Below, one piece after another: positions 26,445 to 35,047 of a stretch of 37,006 bases of DNA. The DNA comes from Bacteroidales bacterium (GTDB taxonomy: Bacteria > Bacteroidota > Bacteroidia > Bacteroidales > UBA7960): contig SLKR01000003.1 in assembly GCA_007134525.1 (NCBI GenBank), forward strand, positions 1 through 37,006. Direction: 5' to 3'. Under the pieces are notes generated by a model that worked only from the letters and a program-made list of their open reading frames with translations, had not been told where the DNA came from and made no database searches. The position numbers and the translations under genes are program-made. How positions within the stretch are numbered: position 1 is the first letter of the stretch; the number at the start of each line of letters is the position of its first letter.

Positions 26445-28429
26445 GCAGAATAAGGCAAATAGACAAGGTATTGGTCGCCAACCGGGGTGAGATAGCGGTA
26501 AGGATCTTCCGGACCCTGCACCAGATGGGCATATCATCAGTAGCAGTATATACTGTAGCAGATGCCTTGTCGCTTCATGTTTCTGAGGCTGATGAACGAT
26601 ACAGGCTCAAGGGAGACAGCCTTGCCGACACTTACCTGAACAGTAAGCAACTAATTGATATAGCTCTTGAAAGTGGAGCCACAGCCATACATCCAGGATA
26701 CGGCTTCTTGTCGGAAAACCCTGAATTTGCCAGGGCGGTTTCGGATGCCGGTCTTATATTTATTGGGCCAAAGGATGATGCGATAAAGGCAATGGGTAAT
26801 AAGATCGTCGCCCGACAGCTTGCAGCAGACCTTGGCATACCGGTAATAGCAGGTGCAAGTGGCAGTGCCGGCTCCATTACCCGGGCAGCAGAACAGATCG
26901 GATACCCTTTGATGGTTAAGGCCGCAGCAGGTGGCGGTGGAAAGGGAATGCTTATTGCCAGGTCGGCAAAAGAGCTGAAAGAGGTGCTTGAATCTGCGAG
27001 CCGTGAGGCAAGGAATTACTTTGGCAACGGTGATGTTTATATTGAAAAATATCTCGACCAGATAAGGCATATAGAGATACAGGTACTTGCAGACAATCAT
27101 GGTAACGTAATAAGTCTTTTCGAGCGCGAATGTTCATTGCAGAGGCGTAACCAAAAAATAGTGGAAGAAGCACCAGCACCGGGGCTTTCAGAAAAGACAC
27201 GAGAGCAGATGACTGAGTCAGCCTGCAGGCTTGCACGGCATATTTCATATTCCGGTGCGGGAACTGTTGAGTTCCTGGTAAGCGGCAGAATGTTCTACTT
27301 CCTTGAGATGAACACCCGCATCCAGGTAGAACATCCTGTAACAGAAATGATAACAGGTGTGGACATAGTAAGGGAGCAAATAAACATTGCAATGAACAGG
27401 CAGATCTCTTTTTCCCAGGAAGATATAAAGGTCAGCGGACATGCCATAGAGGCGAGGATATATGCCGAAGATCCAGAAAAGGATTTTCTGCCATCACCCG
27501 GCAGGGTGCTGCTCCACAAAAAACCTGAGGGGAAGGGCCTGAGGGTAGAAACAGCCATGGATGTAAAAGGTGAAATAAACAGCCTTTACGACCCCATGGT
27601 AAGCAAGGTGATATATCACGCCAATAATCGTGAAACAGCAAGGAAGAAACTGGTGATACACCTTAAGGACTATGTTCTCCTGGGAGTCAGGTCCAATATA
27701 GCATTTCTGATCAATGCGCTTAACTCAAGGCAGTTTACAAACGGTAAACTGACAACAAAACTGGCAGAAGAGCTCCAGTCGGGCAGCAGTTCGCCCAGGA
27801 TAAGCACTTCCGAAAAAAACCTTTTGTCAATGGCATTTCTTTTCTCCAAGCCCTCAGATGATGCCGGGAACGGAAGTACATGGCAGAGAATTGGATACTG
27901 GCGATTGCAGCCAGAAGCAAGCCTTCTGATAAACGGTGAAGCTGTAGGCAAAAAGTTCATATACCATAACCAGAGGCATATGAGCATTATAGAAAGAAAT
28001 ACCCGGACTACATACCAGCTTCTTTACCGTGATGTAAATACAATGCGTATTGACGCAGAGGGACACATACATACGCTATACTATATGCCTGTAAACGGTA
28101 AGGTCTATTTCCAGCATGAAGGACTCACTTCAACAGTCAGCCCCGCAAGACATCTCGGCCGGGAGACGCTCAGGGAGATAAACAAGAACCCAGAGCTGGA
28201 GGGCGAAAGCATTATAAGGGCACCGATGCACGGTACTGTTATAGAAATTAACATCGGGCAGGGTGACAGGGTAAACAAGGGAGATGTTCTGATGATACTT
28301 GAATCAATGAAGATGGAAAACAAAATATGTGCAACGGCCAAGGCATTTGTAAAGGATGTAGTTGTAAAACAAGGAGATATGGTTGAAGATAACAGTGTCC
28401 TTTTAAGCCTGTCTGACAAGCCGGTATAG
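26441..28429 (+). CDS. mccA: 3-methylcrotonyl-CoA carboxylase, biotin carboxylase/BCCP (alpha) subunit
   Basis: This 662-aa protein has a biotin carboxylase domain (about 1-450): KVLVANRGEIAVRIFRT start, ATP-grasp glycine loop KAAAGGGGKGM, FERECSLQRRNQKIVEEAPAP, and NTRIQVEHPVTEMITG. A linker of about 130 residues and a C-terminal BCCP domain (about 590-660) follow, with the biotin motif ESMKMEN (Ser for the more usual Ala before Met). It carboxylates its own biotin with ATP and bicarbonate and pairs with the beta subunit. The gene overlaps the hydratase by 4 bp and is the last of the run that begins at 18838. The single-polypeptide BC-BCCP layout suits MCC, PCC or GCC; the partner and hydratase favour MCC. 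Confidence 0.88.
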   Translation: MSRIRQIDKVLVANRGEIAVRIFRTLHQMGISSVAVYTVADALSLHVSEADERYRLKGDSLADTYLNSKQLIDIALESGATAIHPGYGFLSENPEFARAVSDAGLIFIGPKDDAIKAMGNKIVARQLAADLGIPVIAGASGSAGSITRAAEQIGYPLMVKAAAGGGGKGMLIARSAKELKEVLESASREARNYFGNGDVYIEKYLDQIRHIEIQVLADNHGNVISLFERECSLQRRNQKIVEEAPAPGLSEKTREQMTESACRLARHISYSGAGTVEFLVSGRMFYFLEMNTRIQVEHPVTEMITGVDIVREQINIAMNRQISFSQEDIKVSGHAIEARIYAEDPEKDFLPSPGRVLLHKKPEGKGLRVETAMDVKGEINSLYDPMVSKVIYHANNRETARKKLVIHLKDYVLLGVRSNIAFLINALNSRQFTNGKLTTKLAEELQSGSSSPRISTSEKNLLSMAFLFSKPSDDAGNGSTWQRIGYWRLQPEASLLINGEAVGKKFIYHNQRHMSIIERNTRTTYQLLYRDVNTMRIDAEGHIHTLYYMPVNGKVYFQHEGLTSTVSPARHLGRETLREINKNPELEGESIIRAPMHGTVIEINIGQGDRVNKGDVLMILESMKMENKICATAKAFVKDVVVKQGDMVEDNSVLLSLSDKPV

Positions 28430-28540
28430 ATCAGTTATCCCCGGTAATAAAAAATTTATACTTTTACTCAACCACTGGACCTATTTTTTGTTATATGTTT
28501 TTGCATCTAGGTTAAACATTACTAATATAATACTGATTTA

Positions 28541-29692
28541 ATGCATACCAATCCATTTTTAACACAAGCTCACGAAGAACTCAGAAAGAGGGTACGTAAA
28601 TTTGCGGAACAGGAAATCATGCCCTATGCTGCAGAGCTGGATGAGAAAGAGCAATTCTCAGAAGATCTGACAGAAAAAATGGGGAAGATGGGCTTTTTTG
28701 GCATACAGGCACCGAAGAATCTCGGCGGACTGGAAATGGACACCCTGTCTTACATTATCATAGTGGAGGAGCTTGCAAGGATAGACAGTTCACAGGCTGC
28801 AACAGTGGCAGCAGTTAACTCCCTTGGAATTGCGCCAATAATTAAGTATGGCACTGAAGAACAAAAGAAAAAGCTGATCCCGGGGCTCTGCACAGGCAAG
28901 AGAACATGGGCTTTCGGCCTGACCGAAGAAAATGCAGGATCAGACGCTATGGGTTCTGAAACCACTGCGGTGAGAGAAGGAAATTACTGGCTGATCAACG
29001 GCACAAAGACACATATAACCAATTCCGCATCAGAAATATCAGGCGGGGTAACATTGCAGGCAGTTACCGGCGAAAAAAATGGGAGGAAAAAGCTTTCTGC
29101 CATCATTGTTGAAAAAGGTACTCCCGGTTTCCGCAGCGAAAAAAGCAAGGGAAAGATGATGTGGAGGGCAAGCGACACTGGTAATATGTACTTTGATAAC
29201 TGCCGGGTCCCCTACGAAAACCTCCTGGGAGAAGAAGGCCAGGGAGGGCGGATAATGCTTAACACCCTGGATTCAGGAAGGCTTTCTATTGCCGCTATAG
29301 GGCTTGGTCTGGCAAGGGGCGCAATGGATGCTTCTGTCGAGTATTCAAAGAAAAGGGTTCAGTTCGGAAGCCCGATATCCAGGTTCCAGGCAATTGGCTT
29401 TAAACTTGCCGATATGGACATGAAAATCGAACTTGCGCGCAACACCCTTTACAACGCATGCTGGAGAAAAGACAACAACTTCCAGTTCGCGCGCGAGGCA
29501 GCAATATCAAAACTTTACACTTCAGAGATCGCCAGAGAGGTAGCCGATGAGGCCCTTCAGATACACGGAGCGAAGGGCCTTTTCAAGCCAAGCATAATTG
29601 AGAGGTTTTACCGTGATCAAAGGCTGCTTCAGATCGGCGAGGGCACATCTGAAATACTGCGTCTTGTAATATCGCGCTACCTCGGAGTATAA
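28541..29692 (+). CDS. Acyl-CoA dehydrogenase, short-chain/butyryl type
   Basis: This 383-aa flavoprotein has FGLTEENAGSDAM, WLINGTKTHITN, the SRFQAIGFKLADM helix, DEALQIHGAKG and IGEGTSEILR. The catalytic Glu367 in GEGTSE is the SCAD/butyryl-CoA arrangement; isovaleryl-CoA dehydrogenase normally has GAGTSE and its base in LDLERL, where this protein has LDSGRL. So despite the neighbouring methylcrotonyl-CoA carboxylase genes, the residues argue against a classical isovaleryl-CoA dehydrogenase. It oxidises a short or branched acyl-CoA, passing electrons to ETF. The 111-bp upstream gap has AT-rich sequence with only weak promoter-like boxes (TTTTTTG at 28484-28490, TAGGTTAA at 28508). It precedes fni by 26 bp and may share its transcript. 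Confidence 0.9.
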   Translation: MHTNPFLTQAHEELRKRVRKFAEQEIMPYAAELDEKEQFSEDLTEKMGKMGFFGIQAPKNLGGLEMDTLSYIIIVEELARIDSSQAATVAAVNSLGIAPIIKYGTEEQKKKLIPGLCTGKRTWAFGLTEENAGSDAMGSETTAVREGNYWLINGTKTHITNSASEISGGVTLQAVTGEKNGRKKLSAIIVEKGTPGFRSEKSKGKMMWRASDTGNMYFDNCRVPYENLLGEEGQGGRIMLNTLDSGRLSIAAIGLGLARGAMDASVEYSKKRVQFGSPISRFQAIGFKLADMDMKIELARNTLYNACWRKDNNFQFAREAAISKLYTSEIAREVADEALQIHGAKGLFKPSIIERFYRDQRLLQIGEGTSEILRLVISRYLGV

Positions 29693-29718
29693 GACACGTA
29701 TCCAAGCATTAATTCCAC

Positions 29719-30714
29719 ATGAAAGACAGGAAGAAGGATCATATTGACCTGGCATTCGATTCCCGGACCCCTGTATCCGAAATGGATACCCGTTTTATTT
29801 ATGAACCGATGCTCAGTCCGCACCCCGGTGATACAATACCGGAGTTCAGGTTCGGGGGCAAGATGCAGAAACTTCCCATATGGGTTTCAAGCATGACGGG
29901 CGGGACAAAGCTGGCTGGCAAGATAAACAGGAACCTTGCCAGGGCCTGCAGGGAATTCGGAATGGGGATGGGGCTCGGGTCATGCCGCGCCCTGCTAAAG
30001 GATGACAGCCACCTGCCCGACTTCGACATGCGGGATATAATCGGTGATGAGATGCCCCTGTTCGCAAATCTGGGAATAAACCAGGCGGAAGAGCTGATTG
30101 AACTAAAAGAGGCTGCCAGGGCAGAAGAACTTGTGCAAAAACTCAGGGCAGATGGATTATTTATACACATTAATCCATTCCAGGAGTGGTTTCAGCCCGA
30201 AGGCGACCGCCTTTTGCGTGCTCCCATAGAGACTATAAAGACATTGCTCGATCTTATTGATGTTCCTCTCGCAGTGAAGGAAGTTGGCCAGGGTATAGGT
30301 ACAGAGAGTCTGAGGGAACTTATGAAGTTGCCTCTCGCTGCAATAGAGTTTGGTGCATTTGGCGGAACAAATTTCGCAAAGGTTGAACTTTCAAGGAATC
30401 CGGGTCATGCGCGTGAACTATTCGAACCCCTTTCATATGTGGGGCATGACGCAGCTCAAATGGTGGAAATGGTAAACCAGATAACAAATGAAGAAGGCAA
30501 AAATATCAGATGCCGGCAGCTAATAATTTCAGGGGGAATTAAGTCGTTCCTCGACGGTTACTACCTGATCAACAAATCCCTTATACCCTCAGTTTATGGT
30601 CAGGCTTCGGCATTTTTGAAATATGCCCGTGAAGATTACCAGCAACTGCATAATTTTGTAAGCCACCAGGTAAGTGGCCTGAAGATGGCTTATGCATTTC
30701 TCCGTGTAAGATAA
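29719..30714 (+). CDS. fni: Isopentenyl-diphosphate delta-isomerase, type 2 (FMN)
   Basis: This 331-aa protein has the N-terminal RKKDHI substrate-binding motif, SSMTGGT, MGLGSCRALL, HINPFQEWFQPEGDR (conserved His/Gln/Glu, base and metal region), KEVGQGIG and GGTNFAKVE, all typical of type 2 IDI. It interconverts IPP and DMAPP using reduced FMN and Mg2+. It leads the mevalonate run (HMGR starts 1 bp after its stop), which fits Bacteroidota that use the mevalonate rather than the MEP route. Length and motifs look complete. Confidence 0.95.
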   Translation: MKDRKKDHIDLAFDSRTPVSEMDTRFIYEPMLSPHPGDTIPEFRFGGKMQKLPIWVSSMTGGTKLAGKINRNLARACREFGMGMGLGSCRALLKDDSHLPDFDMRDIIGDEMPLFANLGINQAEELIELKEAARAEELVQKLRADGLFIHINPFQEWFQPEGDRLLRAPIETIKTLLDLIDVPLAVKEVGQGIGTESLRELMKLPLAAIEFGAFGGTNFAKVELSRNPGHARELFEPLSYVGHDAAQMVEMVNQITNEEGKNIRCRQLIISGGIKSFLDGYYLINKSLIPSVYGQASAFLKYAREDYQQLHNFVSHQVSGLKMAYAFLRVR

Positions 30715-30715
30715 T

Positions 30716-32038
30716 ATGTCTGAAAAAAAGATAATCAAAGGATTTTCCAGGCTTACACCCCAACAAAAAATTGAGGTTGTAAAGGATTATTTCAGTGAAA
30801 GCGAAAAGGCACTCAAGACACTCTCATCTTTCAGACATCCCGACAGCAACATTCAGGAACTTCTTTCGGGAATAAGTGAGAATACTGTCTCAAACTTTCA
30901 TCTTCCCTATAATGTTGCACCAAATTTCCTTATAAATGGAAGGATGTATATGGTGCCTATGGTGATTGAAGAGAGCTCGGTTGTGGCTGCTGCATCCTCG
31001 GCAGCCAGGTTCTGGGCAGGCAATGGCGGTTTTTCAGCAAGAGTGGTAAACCAGCTGAAAAACGGCCAGCTCCATTTTCTGTTTTCCGGAAATACTTCAG
31101 CCCTTAAAACGGCAATGCAGGAAATAGAAAAGTTCTTAAGGAAGCATGCCAGCCCCCATACCGCAAAAATGGAAGAAAGGGGTGGTGGCATAAGGTCAAT
31201 TGAGCTTAAAGACTGCAGAAATATCATAGAAAACTATTATCAGCTGAACGTAAGCTTCGATACCACCCAGGCAATGGGTGCCAACTTTATCAATACCTGC
31301 CTGGAAGACTTTTCCGAAGCCCTTGGATTATACTTTGCATCAAACAAGGAATTTAAAGAGGTCAAATATGAGCCCCTTATGGCCATACTCTCGAATTACA
31401 ACGACCAATGCCTTGTTGAGGCCAGCGTCAGCTGCCCTGCAGAAATGCTTGAATCTGAAAGTAAAGGTTTGCCACCGGATGAATTTGCCCGCAGGATGAT
31501 AATGGCCGTAACAATAGCCGAAAACGATATTTACAGAGCGACCACCCACAATAAAGGGATTATGAACGGGGTTGATGCGGTTATTCTGGCAACCGGCAAC
31601 GACTATCGTGCTGTTGAGGCAGGAGCCCATGCATGGGCAGCCAGATCCGGCAGATACAGGTCATTGAGTTCGGCCTCCATGGAAAACGGGCATTTTGTTT
31701 TCAGCCTCAGATTGCCTATGGCAATAGGTACTGTCGGCGGACTTACCCGCCTTCACCCCCTGGCTTCCCTGTCTCTTGAAATGCTTGGAGAGCCGGACTC
31801 AGGGGAGCTTATGATGATTGCCGCCTGCGCAGGACTGGCAAACAATTATGCAGCTGTCCGTTCGCTTGTAACCACCGGTATACAAAGCGGCCATATGAAA
31901 ATGCACCTGTCAAACATTTTGATGCAGCTCAAGGCAGGGCCCGTAGAGTCTTCAATGATCATAAAATATTTCAGCAAGAGGAAGGTGTCTTACAGGGAAG
32001 TATCAGCATATCTTGATAAAATAAGGCAAAATAAATAA
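30716..32038 (+). CDS. mvaA: Hydroxymethylglutaryl-CoA reductase, class II (degradative-type family)
   Basis: This 440-aa protein has class II HMGR features: N-terminal FSRLTPQQK, catalytic Glu in VIEESSVVAAAS (about 85), AMGANFIN, catalytic Lys in HNKGIMNG, Asp in ATGNDYRAVEAG, and the general-acid His in GHMKMHL near the C-terminus. The family is often labelled 'degradative', but embedding with mevalonate kinase and decarboxylase genes points to synthesis of mevalonate from HMG-CoA. The start follows fni by 1 bp and the end precedes the GHMP kinase by 20 bp. No membrane segments are seen. Cofactor preference (NADH/NADPH) cannot be read here. Confidence 0.94.
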   Translation: MSEKKIIKGFSRLTPQQKIEVVKDYFSESEKALKTLSSFRHPDSNIQELLSGISENTVSNFHLPYNVAPNFLINGRMYMVPMVIEESSVVAAASSAARFWAGNGGFSARVVNQLKNGQLHFLFSGNTSALKTAMQEIEKFLRKHASPHTAKMEERGGGIRSIELKDCRNIIENYYQLNVSFDTTQAMGANFINTCLEDFSEALGLYFASNKEFKEVKYEPLMAILSNYNDQCLVEASVSCPAEMLESESKGLPPDEFARRMIMAVTIAENDIYRATTHNKGIMNGVDAVILATGNDYRAVEAGAHAWAARSGRYRSLSSASMENGHFVFSLRLPMAIGTVGGLTRLHPLASLSLEMLGEPDSGELMMIAACAGLANNYAAVRSLVTTGIQSGHMKMHLSNILMQLKAGPVESSMIIKYFSKRKVSYREVSAYLDKIRQNK

Positions 32039-32058
32039 CAGGCTGCAATTTTGTAAGC

Positions 32059-33015
32059 ATGTACTTCAGATCCAACGGTAAATTGATGATTTCGGGAGAA
32101 TACCTGGTACTTGCTGGCGCAACTGCCCTGGCAATTCCTGTAAGGTATGGCCAGGGCCTGAGGGTGAAAAGCCGGAAGGCCGGCTCAGGGCCTAAGGTCA
32201 GTTGGACAAGCAGGGTTTGTGGTAAAAAATTCCTGCAGATTGCTTTTTTAGGGCAGGAATTGGAAATTTCCCGGTTACAGTTCTACGGACAGTATAAACA
32301 AGCAGAACCTGAAAAGCCTGCACGGTTTATCCGCAGGGTCCTGATGGCTGCCAGGGAAGTGAACCCCTTGTTCCTTAGCGAAGAGAAGTCGTGGGAGGTC
32401 GAAGCAGAGGTGGAGTTTGATCTGGAATGGGGGCTGGGGAGTTCCTCATCTTTAATATCCAATATTGCCTATTGGTCGGATGTAAACCCTTTTATCCTGG
32501 CATTCATGGTATCTAAAGGTTCCGGGTACGATATTGCCTGCGCCAGGAGCCGCAATGCAATTCTTTACACCTTTATTGGGCAGGGCAAGCAACCTCTGGT
32601 CAAAGAGACAGCTTTCTCGCCACCATTCAGCGACAGGCTGTATTTTGTATATTCAGGCAGAAAACAAAATACTGATGAAGAAATTAAGCATTTCAGACCC
32701 GGCACAATACCCGGTAAGTCTATAAGCGAAATATCGGAAATTTCGCGAAAGATGGCAAAAGCAACCAACCTTGAATCATTCATGGACCTTATGAAACGGC
32801 ATGAATACATAACCGCTGAAATTACAGGGGGCATTCCGGCAATGGATAGTGACTTCAGGGGTTTTAAAGGGGCGGTCAAACAACTTGGGGCGTGGGGCGG
32901 TGACTTTTTACTTGCAGCTTCAGTTGCCTCCAGGGAGGAAGTTCTTGATTATTTCAGGCAATGCGGAAAAGGACCGGTTTTTGGATTTAACGAAATGATG
33001 ATTAAAAATGAATAA
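32059..33015 (+). CDS. GYDIA family GHMP kinase (probable phosphomevalonate kinase role)
   Basis: This 318-aa GHMP-fold kinase opens with SNGKLMISGEYLVLAGATALAIP and has the ATP loop GLGSSSSLISNIAYW and the eponymous KGSGYDIACA, where Asp is the likely catalytic residue. It fits the GYDIA GHMP kinases of Bacteroidota mevalonate operons. With mevalonate kinase and diphosphomevalonate decarboxylase both encoded here, the one missing step is phosphomevalonate kinase, so that is the best assignment (inference). It overlaps mvaD by 8 bp. A different phosphate acceptor is possible because sequence similarity to classical PMK is low. Confidence 0.85.
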   Translation: MYFRSNGKLMISGEYLVLAGATALAIPVRYGQGLRVKSRKAGSGPKVSWTSRVCGKKFLQIAFLGQELEISRLQFYGQYKQAEPEKPARFIRRVLMAAREVNPLFLSEEKSWEVEAEVEFDLEWGLGSSSSLISNIAYWSDVNPFILAFMVSKGSGYDIACARSRNAILYTFIGQGKQPLVKETAFSPPFSDRLYFVYSGRKQNTDEEIKHFRPGTIPGKSISEISEISRKMAKATNLESFMDLMKRHEYITAEITGGIPAMDSDFRGFKGAVKQLGAWGGDFLLAASVASREEVLDYFRQCGKGPVFGFNEMMIKNE

Positions 33016-34072
33016 CAGAAAAACCGGCAGGGTTTGCTGGTCGAGCCCTGCAAACATCGCACTTGTAAAATACTGGGGTAAAAGGGGCGTTCAGCTGCCT
33101 ATGAATCCATCCGTCAGTTTCGCTCTGAGTAAAAGTAAAATCAAAATCTCTGTGGAATACTCTTTGGAAAGTGGCCAAACCCCGGGAATTGATTCTTTTA
33201 CACTTAACGGAAATACACATGATGAGTTTCTCCAGAGGATTGAAAAGTACCTGCTTGCTCTAAGTGATTATTTTCCCTTCCTGCAAATGGCCAGACTGAA
33301 AATTGACAGTATCTCATCCTTCCCCCATTCAGCCGGAATAGCTTCCTCGGCAGCAGCTTTCAGTGCCCTGGCCCTGTGCATCTGTAATATCAGGGCAGAG
33401 CTCAATGACCGGCCGGCCACAGGTGAGGATTTTTTCAGGGAGGCATCCTTTGTTGCAAGGCTGGGAAGCGGCAGTGCCTGCAGATCGGTGTACGGAGGTT
33501 TGTCGGTATGGGGAAAGACAGGACTGGTTGCCGGCTCGTCAGATGAATACGCTGTCAGGCTTGGAGAAGATATTTCATCACCCGGAATAACGGAGCTGAA
33601 TGACTCTATACTGATTGTTGACAGCTCCACAAAAAAGGTGTCCAGCTCAGGCGGACATGCCCTTATGAAGGAGCACCCATACAAAGATGCAAGGATAGAA
33701 CAGGCAGGTTCAAACCTTGAAACCATTATAAGGTCAATCAGGGAGGGGGATATTGAAACGTTCGGGCAGGTAGTTGAGAACGAGGCATTGAGCCTGCATG
33801 CACTTATGATGTCATCCTCCCCCGGATACTTATTGCTTCATCCCAATACCATCAAAGTAATTGAGAAGATATTGGATTTCAGAAAGGACACAGGGGTTCC
33901 GGCATACTTCACTCTGGATGCCGGTCCGAATATCCATCTTGTTTACAGGAAAACCGATCATGCAAGGGTAATACCCTTTATAAGGGATGAACTTCTCGCT
34001 TATTGCGAAAACCGCAGATGGCTGGACGACAGTGTGGGAAGCGGACCGGAAAACCTCAACGAAGAAATTTAA
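33008..34072 (+). CDS. mvaD: Diphosphomevalonate decarboxylase
   Basis: This 354-aa GHMP-fold decarboxylase has N-terminal SPANIALVKYWGKRG, the ATP loop HSAGIASSAAAFSALAL, GSGSACRSVYGG (substrate-phosphate Ser/Arg) and the catalytic Asp in FTLDAGPNIHLVY. It turns mevalonate 5-diphosphate into IPP with ATP-driven decarboxylation. The start codon overlaps the GHMP kinase end by 8 bp, indicating translational coupling. Mevalonate kinase follows 18 bp later. The protein is complete in length and motifs. A phosphomevalonate decarboxylase of the archaeal/Chloroflexi type is a less likely alternative, given the presence of a second kinase. Confidence 0.92.
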   Translation: MNNRKTGRVCWSSPANIALVKYWGKRGVQLPMNPSVSFALSKSKIKISVEYSLESGQTPGIDSFTLNGNTHDEFLQRIEKYLLALSDYFPFLQMARLKIDSISSFPHSAGIASSAAAFSALALCICNIRAELNDRPATGEDFFREASFVARLGSGSACRSVYGGLSVWGKTGLVAGSSDEYAVRLGEDISSPGITELNDSILIVDSSTKKVSSSGGHALMKEHPYKDARIEQAGSNLETIIRSIREGDIETFGQVVENEALSLHALMMSSSPGYLLLHPNTIKVIEKILDFRKDTGVPAYFTLDAGPNIHLVYRKTDHARVIPFIRDELLAYCENRRWLDDSVGSGPENLNEEI

Positions 34073-34090
34073 ACAGGTTAAGAAAAAAGT

Positions 34091-35041
34091 ATGAATACAG
34101 AAAACAGGTCCTTCCCGGCTAAGATTATGCTATTTGGCGAATACAGCCTTATGCAGGGTTCGGCAGCCATTACGGTACCTTTTGATAGGTTTGGTGCAAG
34201 GCTCAGCTTTAGCGGCAATCCGGACAAACAGTTTTCCGGCAGGCATCTCAGGGAGTTTTACAGTTTCCTGGAAGAGGGCCTTCCCGGTGTACGTGAATTC
34301 AAAAAGATAATTGACCTAAAAAGGTTTAATGATGATCTCCAAAAAGGCATTTACCTGGATTCTGACATCCCCGCAGGCCAGGGGCTTGGGAGCTCAGGGG
34401 CTTTGGTTGCAGCGGTTTGGTCTGAATATGCATTTGAACCCGGAGATATCCGGCCGGGCACATTCACTGAAAGGATTACTATGCTCAGAGAAGTATTGTC
34501 AGATATGGAGGCATTTTTCCATGGCAGCAGTTCGGGTATAGACCCCCTGACATCATATGCAGGATATCCTGTGGTGTACTCAGCCGAAAAGCCCTTGCAG
34601 GAAGGATTAGCTAACGGGTTTTCAACTTACGGCCAGAATGGCTGCATCTTTTTAATGCAAAGCGGACTTAAACGCAAAACATCACATCTGATACAGTTGT
34701 ATAAGGGCAAATTAGAGAATGAGACATTCAGGCAGGAACTGCAGGGGAGATACATACCACTCTGCAATGATTGTATCAAAGCCCTTCAGCTGAGTAGCAG
34801 TAACCTGGAAGAACTCTTCAGGAGTTTATCTGAGCTGCAGTTTGAGCTCTTCCCGGAAATGATACCGGATGTTATGAAGCCTTCATGGCAATCCGGACTT
34901 GATAAGGGCACCTATTCACTGAAACTCTGCGGGGCCGGAGGGGGAGGCTTTTTCCTTGGATACAGTTCAGACCCGGAGATAATTTCAGGAAATGCTGCCA
35001 TTAATGGTATGCAGATCCAATTAATCAAAAAGAGTTTCTGA
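34091..35041 (+). CDS. mvk: Mevalonate kinase
   Basis: This 316-aa GHMP kinase has KIMLFGEYSLMQGSAAI (N-terminal substrate region), the ATP loop IPAGQGLGSSGALVAAVW, the catalytic-Asp region SSGIDPLTSY and C-terminal motif LCGAGGGGFFLG. It phosphorylates mevalonate. It lies 18 bp after mvaD and 6 bp before the YgjV-like gene. Of the two kinases in the operon this one has the clearer mevalonate kinase signatures (GEYSLMQG in place of the usual GEHaVVyG). The assignment relative to the GYDIA kinase is inferred and the two roles could be swapped. Confidence 0.88.
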   Translation: MNTENRSFPAKIMLFGEYSLMQGSAAITVPFDRFGARLSFSGNPDKQFSGRHLREFYSFLEEGLPGVREFKKIIDLKRFNDDLQKGIYLDSDIPAGQGLGSSGALVAAVWSEYAFEPGDIRPGTFTERITMLREVLSDMEAFFHGSSSGIDPLTSYAGYPVVYSAEKPLQEGLANGFSTYGQNGCIFLMQSGLKRKTSHLIQLYKGKLENETFRQELQGRYIPLCNDCIKALQLSSSNLEELFRSLSELQFELFPEMIPDVMKPSWQSGLDKGTYSLKLCGAGGGGFFLGYSSDPEIISGNAAINGMQIQLIKKSF

Positions 35042-35047
35042 AAAAAT

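Noticed and set aside
28430-28540. Promoter in the 111-bp gap before the acyl-CoA dehydrogenase gene
   Set aside because: AT-rich boxes are present (TTTTTTG, TAGGTTAA) but none matches TAnnTTTG well, so it is mentioned only in the gene entry.
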